A stretch of 56,995 bases of DNA from Microvirga massiliensis (GCF_001006805.1 NZ_LN811366.1:72701-129695); one strand, 5' to 3'; shown: positions 35,453 through 43,719, numbered from the stretch's first letter. Notes: generated by a model not told the origin, from the letters alone. A program made the numbers and translations.

Positions 35453-37366
35453 TCAACGGAGCAGGTGCCTGTAAATGGCGGGAAGGGCGGAGGGGAGCTT
35501 GGCGACTTGGCCCACGATGGCGTAGCCGCCGCGCCCGAACAGGGTCGGGAAGTAGGACTGCGCGTCGCGGTCCACCGTCACGCCGAACACGCAGACGCCC
35601 GCACGGCGCGCCTCCATGACGGCGCGGCGCGTATCCTCGATCCCGAAGCGGCCCTCATAATGGTCGATGTCGTTGGGCTTGCCGTCGGTCAGCACCAGGA
35701 GAAGCTTCTGGCGGTTCGGCCGCTCGGCGAGCCGCGCCGTCGCATGGCGCACGGCCGCCCCTATGCGCGTGTAGAATCCGGGTTTCAGCGCCGATATGCG
35801 GCGCAGGACGGCCTCGTTGAGCGGCTCGTCGAAGCCCTTGACGGTCTCGACACGAACCCATGAGCGCCGCCGCGATGTGAACGTCATGATCGCATGGCTG
35901 TCGCCGCAGGTGGCAAGCCCATGCGACAGCACCAGGAGAGCCTCCTTCTCGACGTCCAGGATCCGGCGGTTGTCGACCCAGGCATCGGTCGAGAGCGACA
36001 CATCCACCAGAAGGCTGACCGCGAGATCGTGCGCCTGCCAACGGCTTGCGAGATGAATCCGGTCGGAGCCGATGCCTCCGGCGCGGAGATCGCTGCGGGC
36101 CCGGACGACGGCATCGATGTCGAGCTCTTCACCGTCGACCTGGGCGCGCAGGAGCTCGTGCTTCGGGCGGAGAGCCTCGAACTGCCGCCGCACGCGGCGG
36201 ATCCGGCGTCGCGCATCCTCGTCCGGCGCCCAGGTCTCTCCCTGCTCGGAGGCCGGTGCGGCGAGCACCCGGCAATGATCGGCCAGATAGGTTCTCCGCG
36301 TGTAATCCCATTCGGGATAGGTCAGATCGGCCGTGAGACACGTGGTGTCGACGGCTTCCGGTGGCAAATCGAGATCGAATTTCAGTTTGGTTGCAGGCTT
36401 GCCGCGGTGCTTGGAGAGCGGCAGTTCCTCCATGTCGTCGGCCGCCTTCTCGGCATCCTCATCCTCGTCGTCGTTGGCGGGCCGGCTGACATTGACCATC
36501 TCAGCCATGGCGAGGATCTTCTCGAACCGGTTCAGCACGAAGGGATCGTTGCGCTGAGCCTGGTCCGAGTCGCGACGCACCGCGAACCGCTTGCGGGTAT
36601 CCGCAGCAGCGAGCGTGCCCGGCCCGGCCGGCTCGTCCCGATCGCCGGAGGCTATTTCGGCAGCCCGGGTCCAGGCATCCGGCCACAAAGGCACGGGCAG
36701 GAGGGGCTGATAGCCGCTCGGTGCGTGGGCGGGGAGAGAGGCCTCGCTGATGAAGGCCTTCCAGGAATCCGCGTCGGCGGGAGCGGGATCTTGCAACATG
36801 GCGAGTACGATCCGCTCGACCTCGGCCTCTGCTCTCGGCAGCGATCGCTCGGGTCTCGCCTCGCGCATGGCACGACACAGCTCGGCATAGGGATCGGTCA
36901 GCCCGGGGCAGGCGGCGAGTACGGCTGCTACCGTATCGTGGGCCCGCTTCAATACGTGCAGATCGCGTCGCAGCGGATCAGGCTCGGTGATCGGTTCCAG
37001 TGGAACATAGGCAAAATAGGCGGCAAGCCACGAATAGAGCGTCTCGTTCAACTGGCGCGAGGGAAACAGCTCGATCCTCGGCGGCAGGAAGAGCGTCGCC
37101 GCGTCACGTCCAGGCTGCTCGAGACGCTCCTCCGCAATACCGATCCGCTGCCGGAGCGAAAGGCGATGCGAGGACGATCGCGCACTCGTGCCTGCAAGCT
37201 GCACGCCGAATTCGCCGCCGAGACCTCGAAAGAACACCGCAATCCGTGCTTTGACCTCATCAAGCGAGACGCGGTGCTCCGGGTAACGCGGGTAACTCAC
37301 GGCGCTGCCGACGAGGCGGTGCCACGCGCGGCCAACGGTCTCCTCGAGTTCCAAAAAATCGAGCAT
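35453..37366 (-). CDS. norD: NorD, von Willebrand factor A protein for NO reductase maturation
   Basis: A 637-residue NorD needed for active NorCB. The C-terminal VWA domain (about 430-637) has the metal-adhesion motif DVSLSTD and later TDGKPNDID. The central acidic stretch NDDEDEDAEKAADDMEELPL is usual for this family. NorD pairs with the MoxR-type ATPase NorQ encoded 13 bases upstream. The frame is intact, unlike norB and norC of the same operon. Confidence 0.93.
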   Translation of the reverse strand: MLDFLELEETVGRAWHRLVGSAVSYPRYPEHRVSLDEVKARIAVFFRGLGGEFGVQLAGTSARSSSHRLSLRQRIGIAEERLEQPGRDAATLFLPPRIELFPSRQLNETLYSWLAAYFAYVPLEPITEPDPLRRDLHVLKRAHDTVAAVLAACPGLTDPYAELCRAMREARPERSLPRAEAEVERIVLAMLQDPAPADADSWKAFISEASLPAHAPSGYQPLLPVPLWPDAWTRAAEIASGDRDEPAGPGTLAAADTRKRFAVRRDSDQAQRNDPFVLNRFEKILAMAEMVNVSRPANDDEDEDAEKAADDMEELPLSKHRGKPATKLKFDLDLPPEAVDTTCLTADLTYPEWDYTRRTYLADHCRVLAAPASEQGETWAPDEDARRRIRRVRRQFEALRPKHELLRAQVDGEELDIDAVVRARSDLRAGGIGSDRIHLASRWQAHDLAVSLLVDVSLSTDAWVDNRRILDVEKEALLVLSHGLATCGDSHAIMTFTSRRRSWVRVETVKGFDEPLNEAVLRRISALKPGFYTRIGAAVRHATARLAERPNRQKLLLVLTDGKPNDIDHYEGRFGIEDTRRAVMEARRAGVCVFGVTVDRDAQSYFPTLFGRGGYAIVGQVAKLPSALPAIYRHLLR

Positions 37367-37379
37367 TGGCCAGCTCCGC

Positions 37380-38195
37380 TCAGCCCAGTGTCGCGCGAGC
37401 GACTTCGATCAACGCCTTCTTGACGTCCGTATCGTCCGTCAGCGGTTCGATCATCGTGGCGTTCACGGCCTCCTCGGTCGGGACGCCGGCTGCGATCAGC
37501 GAGGCGCAATAGACGAGGAGGCGTGTCGACACTCCTTCCTCGAGATCCTGTCCCTTCAGCGAGCGCAGACGGCGCGCCAGCAGAAGCAACGGCCGTACCC
37601 GTTCGACCGACAGCCCGCTCTCGGACGCGACAACCGGCGCCTCGTGATCGATCGGCAGGAAATCGAACTCGATGGCAACGAAGCGCTGGCGGGTGGAGGG
37701 CTTCAACGACTTGAGGAGAGTCTGGTAGCCGGGATTGTACGACACCACGAGCATGAACGAGTCCGGCGCCTGGAGCTCTTCGCCGGTGCGGTCGAGGGGA
37801 AGAATCCGCCTGTCGTCGGTCAGCGGGTGGAGCACGACCGTCACGTCCTTCCGGGCCTCGACGACCTCGTCCAGGTAGCAGATGCCGCCTTCGCGCACGG
37901 CCCGGGTGAGGGGGCCGTCGGCCCACACCGTGTCGCCGCCTTTCAGGAGATAGCGGCCGGTCAGGTCGGCGGCCGTGAGATCGTCGTGGCAGGAAACCGT
38001 GTGCAGCGGAAGGCCGAGCCGCGCGGCCATGTGGGCCACGAAGCGCGTCTTGCCGCAGCCGGTCGGGCCTTTCAGAAGGAGAGGCAACCGCTTGCGCCAG
38101 GCGAGCTCGAACAGGGCGCATTCGTTGCCTGCGGGCACATAATAGGGGAGTTCGACGGTCGGGCTGGCCACCGCCTGGAGAACTGGCTTCGTCAT
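37380..38195 (-). CDS. norQ: NorQ, MoxR-type AAA+ ATPase
   Basis: A 271-residue AAA+ chaperone that inserts the non-haem iron (FeB) into NorB with NorD. Walker A is GPTGCGKTRF (about residue 43), Walker B is GGICYLDEVVEARKD, and sensor 1 is MLVVSYNPGYQ. The start at 38195 fits the family N-terminus; upstream in-frame codons read as a Pro/Arg-rich tail. A GC-rich hairpin sits between the norB end and this start. Confidence 0.93.
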   Translation of the reverse strand: MTKPVLQAVASPTVELPYYVPAGNECALFELAWRKRLPLLLKGPTGCGKTRFVAHMAARLGLPLHTVSCHDDLTAADLTGRYLLKGGDTVWADGPLTRAVREGGICYLDEVVEARKDVTVVLHPLTDDRRILPLDRTGEELQAPDSFMLVVSYNPGYQTLLKSLKPSTRQRFVAIEFDFLPIDHEAPVVASESGLSVERVRPLLLLARRLRSLKGQDLEEGVSTRLLVYCASLIAAGVPTEEAVNATMIEPLTDDTDVKKALIEVARATLG

Positions 38196-38227
38196 GATGA
38201 GCCTCGGGAAAACCGGTTGAAAAGGGC

Positions 38228-38247
38228 GGGGCGGCGGTGGCCGCCCC
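38228..38247 (-). terminator. Hairpin between norB and norQ
   Basis: GGGGCGGC and GCCGCCCC form an 8-bp stem with a 4-base loop. In the minus direction it is followed by GCCCTTTTC. It may be a weak terminator or a processing site that lowers norQD expression relative to norCB. It starts 8 bases after the norB stop. Confidence 0.5.
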
Positions 38248-38254
38248 ACTGGGC

Positions 38255-39601
38255 TTATTCGGCGGGCTGCAGTGCACCGGCCAGCTGAGGCGTCCGCTCG
38301 CGGCCGGGGACCAGCACGGCCCAGATGAACATCAGCGCGGAGATGAGGACGAAGGCGCCGGAGCCGAGGCGGATCCAGTAGAACAGGGCGAGTTGGTCCT
38401 GCACCTCCATATACATCCCACCGTTTACGCGCTGCAGGTGAACCTGGAGCACGCCCGCAAAGGTCAGCGCAAAGGTCATCACCGACATCGCCGTGCACAT
38501 GATCCAGAAGCTCGCGATGCTGAGCCACTGGTTATACGGTGCGCACCCGCGGATCTGCGGCATGGCATAAGCCATGACGGCAAGATTGAGCATCACATAT
38601 GCGCCGAAGAAGGCGAGGTGGCCGTGCGCAGCCGTCACCTGCGTGCCGTGGGTGTAGTAGTTCACCGACGAGAGCGTGTGCAGGAAGCCCCAGACGCCCG
38701 CGCCGAAGAAAGCCATCACCGAGCAGCCGACCGACCACAGCAGCGCCGCACGGTTCGGGTGACGGCGACCCGCCTTCCAGGTCATGTTCACGGTGAACAG
38801 GATCATGGTGAAGAACGGTGCGACCTCGAGCGTCTAGAACAGCGAGCCGATCCACTGCCAGTATCCGGGAGCGCCGATCCAGTAGAAGTGGTGGCCCGTG
38901 CCGAGGATGCCCGAGAACAGCGCCATCCCGACGATCACGTAGAGCCACTTCTCCACGACCTCACGATCGACGCCGTTGAGCTTGATCATCAGGAAGGCCA
39001 GCACAGAGGCCATGATCAGCTCCCACACGCCCTCGACCCAGAGGTGGACGATGTACCACCAGTACAGCTTGTCCACCGCGAGGTTCGACGGGTTGTAGAA
39101 CGAGAACAGGAAGAAGATCGCCACGCCCCAAAGCCCGAAGAGCAGGATGTTGATGACGGCGGTCTTCCGGCCCTTCAGGGCGGTCATCGTGATGTTGAAA
39201 AGGAACATCAGGCAGACAACGACAATGCCCACCTTGATCGAGAAGGGTTGCTCCAGGAACTCTCGGCCTTCATGAATCTCGAAGAGATAGCCGACCACGG
39301 CCAAGGCGGCTGCAACGAGAAAGAGCCAGAACTGCACTTTCGCGAGCATTGGACTGAAAAGTTCAGTCTCGGTCTCTTCAGGGATCAGGTAGTAGGTTGC
39401 GCCCATGAACCCCATCAGAAGCCACACGATCAGTGCGTTCGTGTGCACCATGCGGACGATGTTGAAGGGCAGGAGTTCGGACAGCGTGTTCGGCAGAACG
39501 TAGATCGTTCCCGCTAGAACCCCAAAGAGGACCTGCGCGAGGAACAGGCCGAGCGCCCCGTAGAAATAGAGCAGGGCGACCTTCTGAGTTTGATACTTCA
39601 T
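38255..39601 (-). pseudogene. norB: norB, NO reductase catalytic subunit, with in-frame amber
   Basis: The catalytic subunit of cytochrome-c-dependent NO reductase (2 NO to N2O), normally one frame of about 450 codons. From the ATG at 39601 (GGAG before it) the frame runs 255 codons to a TAG at 38834-38836. It then continues in the same frame for 192 codons to the proper end. The context is GSLF-TAG-TLEVAPFFTM, where relatives have Ser: one C-to-A change turns TCG into TAG. The first part keeps VHTN, YWWYIVHLWVEGVWE and the GHHFYW pair. The second part holds the haem ligands in AAHGHLAFFGAY. A 255-residue product would lack these and several helices. Confidence 0.88.
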
Positions 39602-39615
39602 GATCGTTCTCCAGC

Positions 39616-40068
39616 TCAGCCGGCCTTGTTCGGTGGCCAGTTCTGCGTCTTGATGCGTCCGGTCCATTCCAGGAAATCGGCGAGATCGTTCAGTTCCTGG
39701 TCAGTCAGGTTGAACTGCGGCATCTGACGGCGACCCTCGACGCCCGAGGGTTGGGCGGCCATCCAGGCCTTGAGGGTCTCGCGCGCTGCCGCGGAATCCT
39801 CGTAACCACCCCAGCGGTCCCACACGTTTCCGAGCTCTGGCGCAAAGTAGGCGCCTTCACCCAGAATCGAGCGACAGTTGATGCATGAGTTCTTTTCCCA
39901 GACGTGCTTGCCGCGGGCGACGGAGTCCGTCAGCGTCGTTTTATCTGTTGATGTGTTGACCATGTAATAGTGACTGTGGGCGGTCAGACCCACGAAAATG
40001 GCGAAGAAGAAAAACGAGCCCCCGTAGAACACGTTTCTCACCGCCGATTTTGTGAGGGCTTCAGCCAT
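39616..40068 (-). CDS. norC: NorC, NO reductase cytochrome c subunit with altered haem motif
   Basis: The membrane-anchored electron-entry subunit of NO reductase, 150 aa. One N-terminal helix (about residues 12-32) precedes the usual NorC block, here SCINCRSILGEGAYFAPELG. Relatives read CXXCH in this place. The fifth residue is Arg (codon CGC, 39871-39873), one A-to-G change from His CAC. Without the His, covalent haem attachment and axial ligation should fail. The Met-ligand side (QMPQFNLTDQE) is intact. Start: ATG at 40068 with AAGGA seven bases before; a GTG at 40071 is adjacent. A perfect TTGTG-CTGG-CACAA site lies upstream. Confidence 0.9.
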   Translation of the reverse strand: MAEALTKSAVRNVFYGGSFFFFAIFVGLTAHSHYYMVNTSTDKTTLTDSVARGKHVWEKNSCINCRSILGEGAYFAPELGNVWDRWGGYEDSAAARETLKAWMAAQPSGVEGRRQMPQFNLTDQELNDLADFLEWTGRIKTQNWPPNKAG

Positions 40069-40143
40069 CACGCGATCCTTTCTGAGCTGGCGTGCCGCCT
40101 GGGCGGCAGTGGCGGCAACCTAGACAAGCTCCGCAATGGCTCT

Positions 40144-40157
40144 TTGTGCTGGCACAA
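40144..40157. promoter_or_regulatory. NnrR-type site upstream of norC
   Basis: TTGTGCTGGCACAA has perfectly palindromic half-sites (TTGTG / CACAA) and is centred about 80 bases before the norC start, the usual distance for an activator at -41.5. This is the best-formed site of the set. Confidence 0.78.
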
Positions 40158-40217
40158 GCTTCGAACAAAGACCCTGGAATGATGCGTAGCGCCCACGCCG
40201 CTTCGAGCTGCCATTCT

Positions 40218-40231
40218 TTGACATGGCTCAA
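40218..40231. promoter_or_regulatory. NnrR/FNR-type site upstream of ccmE
   Basis: TTGACATGGCTCAA fits TTG-N8-CAA and is centred 98 bases before the ccmE start. It stands 74 bases from the norC site, so the two divergent genes appear to have one site each. Confidence 0.6.
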
Positions 40232-40321
40232 GAATCGGTCTGCGGATTTCGGGCATAGAACGACCGATTTCGGACCTGCCGCCTGTCGCTCGGGCGGATC
40301 ACTGACTACGGCTGCTACATC

Positions 40322-40777
40322 ATGAATCGGAAGAAGAGACGCCTGATGATCATCGGATCATCCCTCGCCGTCCTCGGACTTGCTCTCGGTCTCGTTCTCT
40401 ACGCGCTGAACGACTCCGTCGTATTCTTTCACGCGCCGTCGGACATCGAAGCGAAGGCCATCAAGCCAGGAACGCGCTTCCGCCTGGGCGGGCTCGTGCA
40501 GGAAGGCTCGCTGCAAAAGAGCTCAAACCAGATCATCTCGTTCGCTGTGGAGGATACTGGCGCATCGGTCCGGGTCCAGTATGCGGGAATTCTCCCTGAC
40601 CTCTTCAGGGAAGGGCAGGGCGTTGTCGCCGATGGTGTTCTCGAGACATCGGGTCTGTTCCGGGCAGACAGCGTATTGGCACGCCACGACGAGAACTACA
40701 TGCCGCGCGAAGTTGCAGATGCGCTCCGCGAGCAGGGGCACTGGCAAGGCGAAACTGGTTCAGCCGGCACGAAATAG
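40322..40777 (+). CDS. ccmE: CcmE haem chaperone
   Basis: A periplasmic haem chaperone of cytochrome c maturation (system I), 151 aa. One N-terminal helix (about 8-28) follows basic NRKKRRL. The OB-fold domain ends with the haem-attachment block LARHDENYMP (His near residue 121), with the conserved Tyr. It stands alone and divergent from norC; no ccmABCDFGH genes are in the window. A dedicated copy driven with norC would boost haem loading when denitrification cytochromes are made, which is inference. The ATG at 40322 is the only reasonable start. Confidence 0.94.
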   Translation: MNRKKRRLMIIGSSLAVLGLALGLVLYALNDSVVFFHAPSDIEAKAIKPGTRFRLGGLVQEGSLQKSSNQIISFAVEDTGASVRVQYAGILPDLFREGQGVVADGVLETSGLFRADSVLARHDENYMPREVADALREQGHWQGETGSAGTK

Positions 40778-40841
40778 ATCCTCGCCTCGAGGGTTGGAAT
40801 TCTGCGGCTGTTCCGGGCGGCACTTGCCCCCGATCCGAAGC

Positions 40842-40855
40842 TTGCGCTGGCACAA
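40842..40855. promoter_or_regulatory. NnrR site upstream of the 51-residue membrane protein
   Basis: TTGCGCTGGCACAA agrees with TTGCG-N4-CACAA, the form I recall for NnrR of Rhodobacter sphaeroides. It is centred 68 bases before the ATG at 40916, a normal activator spacing. Confidence 0.75.
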
Positions 40856-40915
40856 ACACGGTGCGCCCGGCAACGGGCAGAGCAGCTCATCGACCAAGAG
40901 AGGACAAACGATATC

Positions 40916-41071
40916 ATGAGCGATGCACAGGTAGGGCTCCTTGTCGCCACTCCCATCATCGTCATCTTTGCGCTGGCGCTCTACCGCATGGGAGTATTGC
41001 GCTTGAGTGGCACGATCACAGCCGTCGCGATGTCAGTTGCGATCGGCATAGCCCTCTTCTTCACGCAGTAA
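40916..41071 (+). CDS. 51-residue two-helix membrane protein in the nor region
   Basis: A short protein beginning MSDAQVGLLVATP and ending ALFFTQ. Two hydrophobic segments (about residues 6-23 and 32-48) are joined by the basic turn YRMGVLRLSG, so it should be a helical hairpin in the inner membrane. It is supported by AGAGAGGAC about 10 bases before the ATG, an NnrR-type site at proper distance and a strong terminator 46 bases after the stop. I do not recognise a family. A stabilising or accessory role for NO reductase, like NorE/NorF-type small subunits, is only a guess. Confidence 0.72.
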   Translation: MSDAQVGLLVATPIIVIFALALYRMGVLRLSGTITAVAMSVAIGIALFFTQ

Positions 41072-41116
41072 GCCTCGGTCCTGCCGGCCGGGTCTGCATA
41101 CGATCCTATTGAAGAA

Positions 41117-41143
41117 TGCGCCGGAGTGCTCGGCTCCGGCGCA
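41117..41143 (+). terminator. Intrinsic terminator after the 51-residue gene
   Basis: TGCGCCGGAG and CTCCGGCGCA form a 10-bp stem with a 7-base loop, followed by ATTTTCT. It closes a one-gene transcription unit from 40842 and separates it from the convergent nnrU. Confidence 0.85.
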
Positions 41144-41220
41144 ATTTTCTATGACATCATGAGGAGCGCTCGCTCCGATCGAGTGCAGGTCCGGTCATGC
41201 GGTATTCCAGGCTCTCGAAC

Positions 41221-41913
41221 TCAACCGAAGTACCGGAGAGTGCTCAAGGGGGCGAGGCCGATCAGAAGCTGGTGACCCTGAAGTATGAACCACAGGTAGA
41301 GGGCGGCCGCGATCCCTCCTGCGAGGATCAGCGAACGAGCATTCATCAGGCGGGTACGTCCCGTCAGCAGAGCAGCGAACGGGATAATGGAGGTGCGTTT
41401 CGCCAGTATCCGCCAGCGGTCCGGACCGAGCCGTCGGCGTGCCTTGGCGTCGAGCAGGGCGAAACCCAACAGGGAGAACATCGCCATCCCGCCGAACAGG
41501 ATGACCGACACGAGATCTCCGTTCGGAGGAATATGCGCGACGGACCAGATCAGAAAAGCCCAGACGATCGGGTGCCTCGTGACGCTAGCGATGGCGCCCG
41601 CTTCCGAACCAGTCCGGAAGCTGATCGATAGCGGGTTCGGAGCAAGGAGGCCGACAACAAGGAAGAATGTGGCGACCGGCATCAGGAGGAAGGCGAACTG
41701 CCACTGCCACCGCGCCGCATCCCAGAGCACGACCGACTCTGCCCGTTGCGCGGCGACGATCAGCCATCCGAGCAGCGCCACGGACAGGATCGAATACGCC
41801 ACCAGATAGGGCGTCCGCCCCATCAGGTCGATGAGGCGCGCGCGAATGCGCGGGCTTGCCGGAATCAGATGGGCGCTCAGAAAGGCGCCCAATGCGACGA
41901 GAAACTCGGCCAT
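41221..41913 (-). CDS. nnrU: NnrU family membrane protein
   Basis: A 230-residue polytopic protein of the NnrU family, linked to nitrite and NO reduction in rhizobia and Rhodobacter but without a defined reaction. The family block SVTRHPIVWAFLIWSVAHIP with the following NGDLVSVILFGGMAMFSLLG is clear, as is the N-terminal LGAFLSAHLIPASPRIRARL. The ATG at 41913 overlaps the stop of the upstream gene (TGATG). The structure resembles isoprenylcysteine methyltransferase-type folds, by family knowledge. Confidence 0.92.
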   Translation of the reverse strand: MAEFLVALGAFLSAHLIPASPRIRARLIDLMGRTPYLVAYSILSVALLGWLIVAAQRAESVVLWDAARWQWQFAFLLMPVATFFLVVGLLAPNPLSISFRTGSEAGAIASVTRHPIVWAFLIWSVAHIPPNGDLVSVILFGGMAMFSLLGFALLDAKARRRLGPDRWRILAKRTSIIPFAALLTGRTRLMNARSLILAGGIAAALYLWFILQGHQLLIGLAPLSTLRYFG

Positions 41914-43067
41914 CAGCGATGGATAGCACGTGCCGGTGCAGTGTTGCGCCGCGCGTGTCCGGTCGACGTCGCGACGAGCAGGGCGAACCCCACGAGGGCG
42001 AGAATGGTCGCAATTCCACTCCACTGGCGCGCCGTCTCCCATTCCAACAGATCTCCGCAGGTGCGGAGGACCAGCGACGCGTGGAGCACTGCGAGAGGAG
42101 CATACATGAGCGGCCGGTAGGCGACACGAAGACGAGTGACGGCCGGCAGGATGATGAGCGCGTGCCCGAATACCATTGAGAGGACAAACCCGATCACGAT
42201 GGCATGGAGCACCAGATCGTAGCCGAAGGGAGCCTCCCCCGGACGAAAGACGAGCAGCATGCCGCCGGCCAGACCTAGCCAGAGATAACCCAGGAGCATG
42301 CAGGCCGCAAAAAACCTCGTCTGGCCGCTCTGCCGGACGCTCCGCCGCGAGATATCGTGCCGGAGTAGCCAAGTGGTCATCGAGAGCAGTCCAAGACCAT
42401 AGAGGATCGCGCCGTTCTCGTTCAGGATGCCGTTCTGCGCGCCGACCAGGAGAAGGCCGACAGCGAACAGGAAGACGACCTCGCTGCCACGCCGCGGCGC
42501 CAGGAGTCGGCTCAGCTCCAGACGTTCCCCTGAAATCGTCAGGATCAGGAAAGCCAGCCACCATCCGGCCAGTTCCGGCACGGGTTGTCCGAGAAGCCAG
42601 AGCACGTTGCCGGCAAGCCAGGTGAGGGAACCAAGCAGGATCGCGCCGGTGAAGAGCGCCGGCTCCTTGACGGAGATCGTGAACGACGCGGCGACGAGGC
42701 CGGCGGAGGCGAGCACGTAGAGCCCCGCTGCGACGGTGACCGGCGCACCGGCAAGCAGAGCCAGCGTGCCAAGGCCGGCGAGTGCAGGAGCCGCATAGGC
42801 CCAGCTACGCCCGAGCGCGACCGCCCGTTCGAGGCTGATCACGGTGCCAAAGAAGCCCGAGATAAGGAGAGGACCATGGATCGCCCCAAGGGATGACCCA
42901 TGCGGTATCGCCCAACCGAGCCGCCAGAGGCCTGCGCACAAGCCGGCCAGCAGCGCGAGGGCGCCCAGGGCGAGCAGAGGAATGCGGATTCCCAAGAGGC
43001 TTCCCAATCGGGATGCGAGCGGAGCCGTTTCAGGCAGCCGCGCGGCTGATGCGGACACGCCAGACAT
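41913..43067 (-). CDS. NnrS-like polytopic membrane protein
   Basis: A 384-residue protein with about twelve hydrophobic helices. It lacks the GFRPFFL start of true NnrS, but it has conserved histidines in AIHGPLLISGFFGTVISLER and VLHAIVIGFVLSMVFGHALI, followed by LPAVTRL, like the haem/copper-binding helices of NnrS. I therefore place it as an NnrS relative. It starts at 43067 (AGGAG before the ATG), overlapping the DUF2249 gene by 38 bases, and ends in a TGATG overlap with nnrU. NnrS protects iron-sulfur metabolism against NO; the same is proposed here by context. Confidence 0.7.
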   Translation of the reverse strand: MSGVSASAARLPETAPLASRLGSLLGIRIPLLALGALALLAGLCAGLWRLGWAIPHGSSLGAIHGPLLISGFFGTVISLERAVALGRSWAYAAPALAGLGTLALLAGAPVTVAAGLYVLASAGLVAASFTISVKEPALFTGAILLGSLTWLAGNVLWLLGQPVPELAGWWLAFLILTISGERLELSRLLAPRRGSEVVFLFAVGLLLVGAQNGILNENGAILYGLGLLSMTTWLLRHDISRRSVRQSGQTRFFAACMLLGYLWLGLAGGMLLVFRPGEAPFGYDLVLHAIVIGFVLSMVFGHALIILPAVTRLRVAYRPLMYAPLAVLHASLVLRTCGDLLEWETARQWSGIATILALVGFALLVATSTGHARRNTAPARAIHR

Positions 43068-43281
43068 CTGGACCTTGCTCCTGATAATCCCACCCGAACT
43101 CGCCCGGGTGCTTGACGCTGAACTGGTAGAAGAGAGGCCTCGGGTCGTGGTCGTTCACGAGCAGGAAGCCTTGGCTTGGCTCAAGCCGATCGAAGGTCTC
43201 GAAAATCAGTGCGTGCCGCATGTGGGGCATGATCTGCCTGGCGTCGATGATCGACTCGGTAGCGCCGTAACCGCACATCAT
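43030..43281 (-). CDS. DUF2249 protein
   Basis: An 83-residue single DUF2249 domain. The fold is marked by the IDARQIMPHMRHALIFETFD start, then GFLLVNDHDPRPLFYQFSV, with His in NDHDP, and WDYQEQGPDVWRVRI at the end. DUF2249 domains occur with hemerythrins, NnrS and nitrite/NO genes and may bind metal or haem; no reaction is proven. The start at 43281 overlaps the MIP18-type gene stop (ATGA). Confidence 0.85.
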   Translation of the reverse strand: MMCGYGATESIIDARQIMPHMRHALIFETFDRLEPSQGFLLVNDHDPRPLFYQFSVKHPGEFGWDYQEQGPDVWRVRISRAAA

Positions 43282-43619
43282 TTCGTCTCCCTCGGAGGGC
43301 GGCCGAGCAGTTCGCGGCCGCGATCGGTGACCCGATCCGGGTGCCATGGCGGATCCCAGACCAGGCTGACATCGACCCGAGGGCAGTCTTGAAACCGGCG
43401 ATAGAGGCGCTCCCTGGCATCCTCCGTGATCATCTCTCCCAGGGGGCAGGATCGCGTCGTCAACGTCATCGCGACGTCGATCCCGTTTGCCGTCCGCTCG
43501 GCGCGATAGACCAGGCCGAGATCGACGATGCTGAGGCCGATCTCCGGATCCAGGACGTCCGAAAGACAATCGAGGACGTCCGGATCAAGGCTCGACCGCG
43601 TAGCTGGCGTTCGGTTCAT
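43278..43619 (-). CDS. MIP18/DUF59 metal-sulfur cluster assembly protein
   Basis: A 113-residue DUF59 (SufT/PaaD/MIP18-like) protein, a family that helps mature iron-sulfur enzymes. The core reads DVLDPEIGLSIVDLGLVYRA, and the conserved Cys is in TTRSCPLGEMI. The C-terminal SLVWDPPWHPDRVTDRGREL is the usual close. The ATG at 43619 (GAGGG before it) starts the domain; upstream in-frame codons run through the promoter region. It is first of a four-gene operon ending with nnrU and lies 52 bases from a TTG-N8-CAA site. Confidence 0.9.
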   Translation of the reverse strand: MNRTPATRSSLDPDVLDCLSDVLDPEIGLSIVDLGLVYRAERTANGIDVAMTLTTRSCPLGEMITEDARERLYRRFQDCPRVDVSLVWDPPWHPDRVTDRGRELLGRPPRETK

Positions 43620-43670
43620 GATGTCCCTCGTTCGACGCCGAACATCTGGACCATGCTGCAGGGCCGCTCT

Positions 43671-43684
43671 TTGCCCCGGCTCAA
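43671..43684. promoter_or_regulatory. NnrR-type site for the MIP18 operon
   Basis: TTGCCCCGGCTCAA is centred about 59 bases before the MIP18-type start. A second site of the same form stands 49 bases away, serving the divergent DUF1858 gene. Confidence 0.62.
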
Positions 43685-43719
43685 ACAAATCACCAGGAAG
43701 GGATGCCGATAACCGTTTC

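Noticed and set aside
35894..37423. 509-codon open frame on the plus strand
   Set aside because: Antisense of norD; composition follows codon shadowing.
38834..38836. Amber recoding (pyrrolysine or stop reassignment) in norB
   Set aside because: TAG is used as a normal stop in several intact genes here, and norB has no reason to need a special residue at this Ser position.
38237..39517. 426-codon open frame opposite norB
   Set aside because: Antisense shadow; NorB residues are conserved on the other strand on both sides of the amber.
43141..43210. TTGGCTCAAGC-like sequence as a further NnrR site
   Set aside because: It lies inside the DUF2249 coding region, has wrong spacing and no downstream start.
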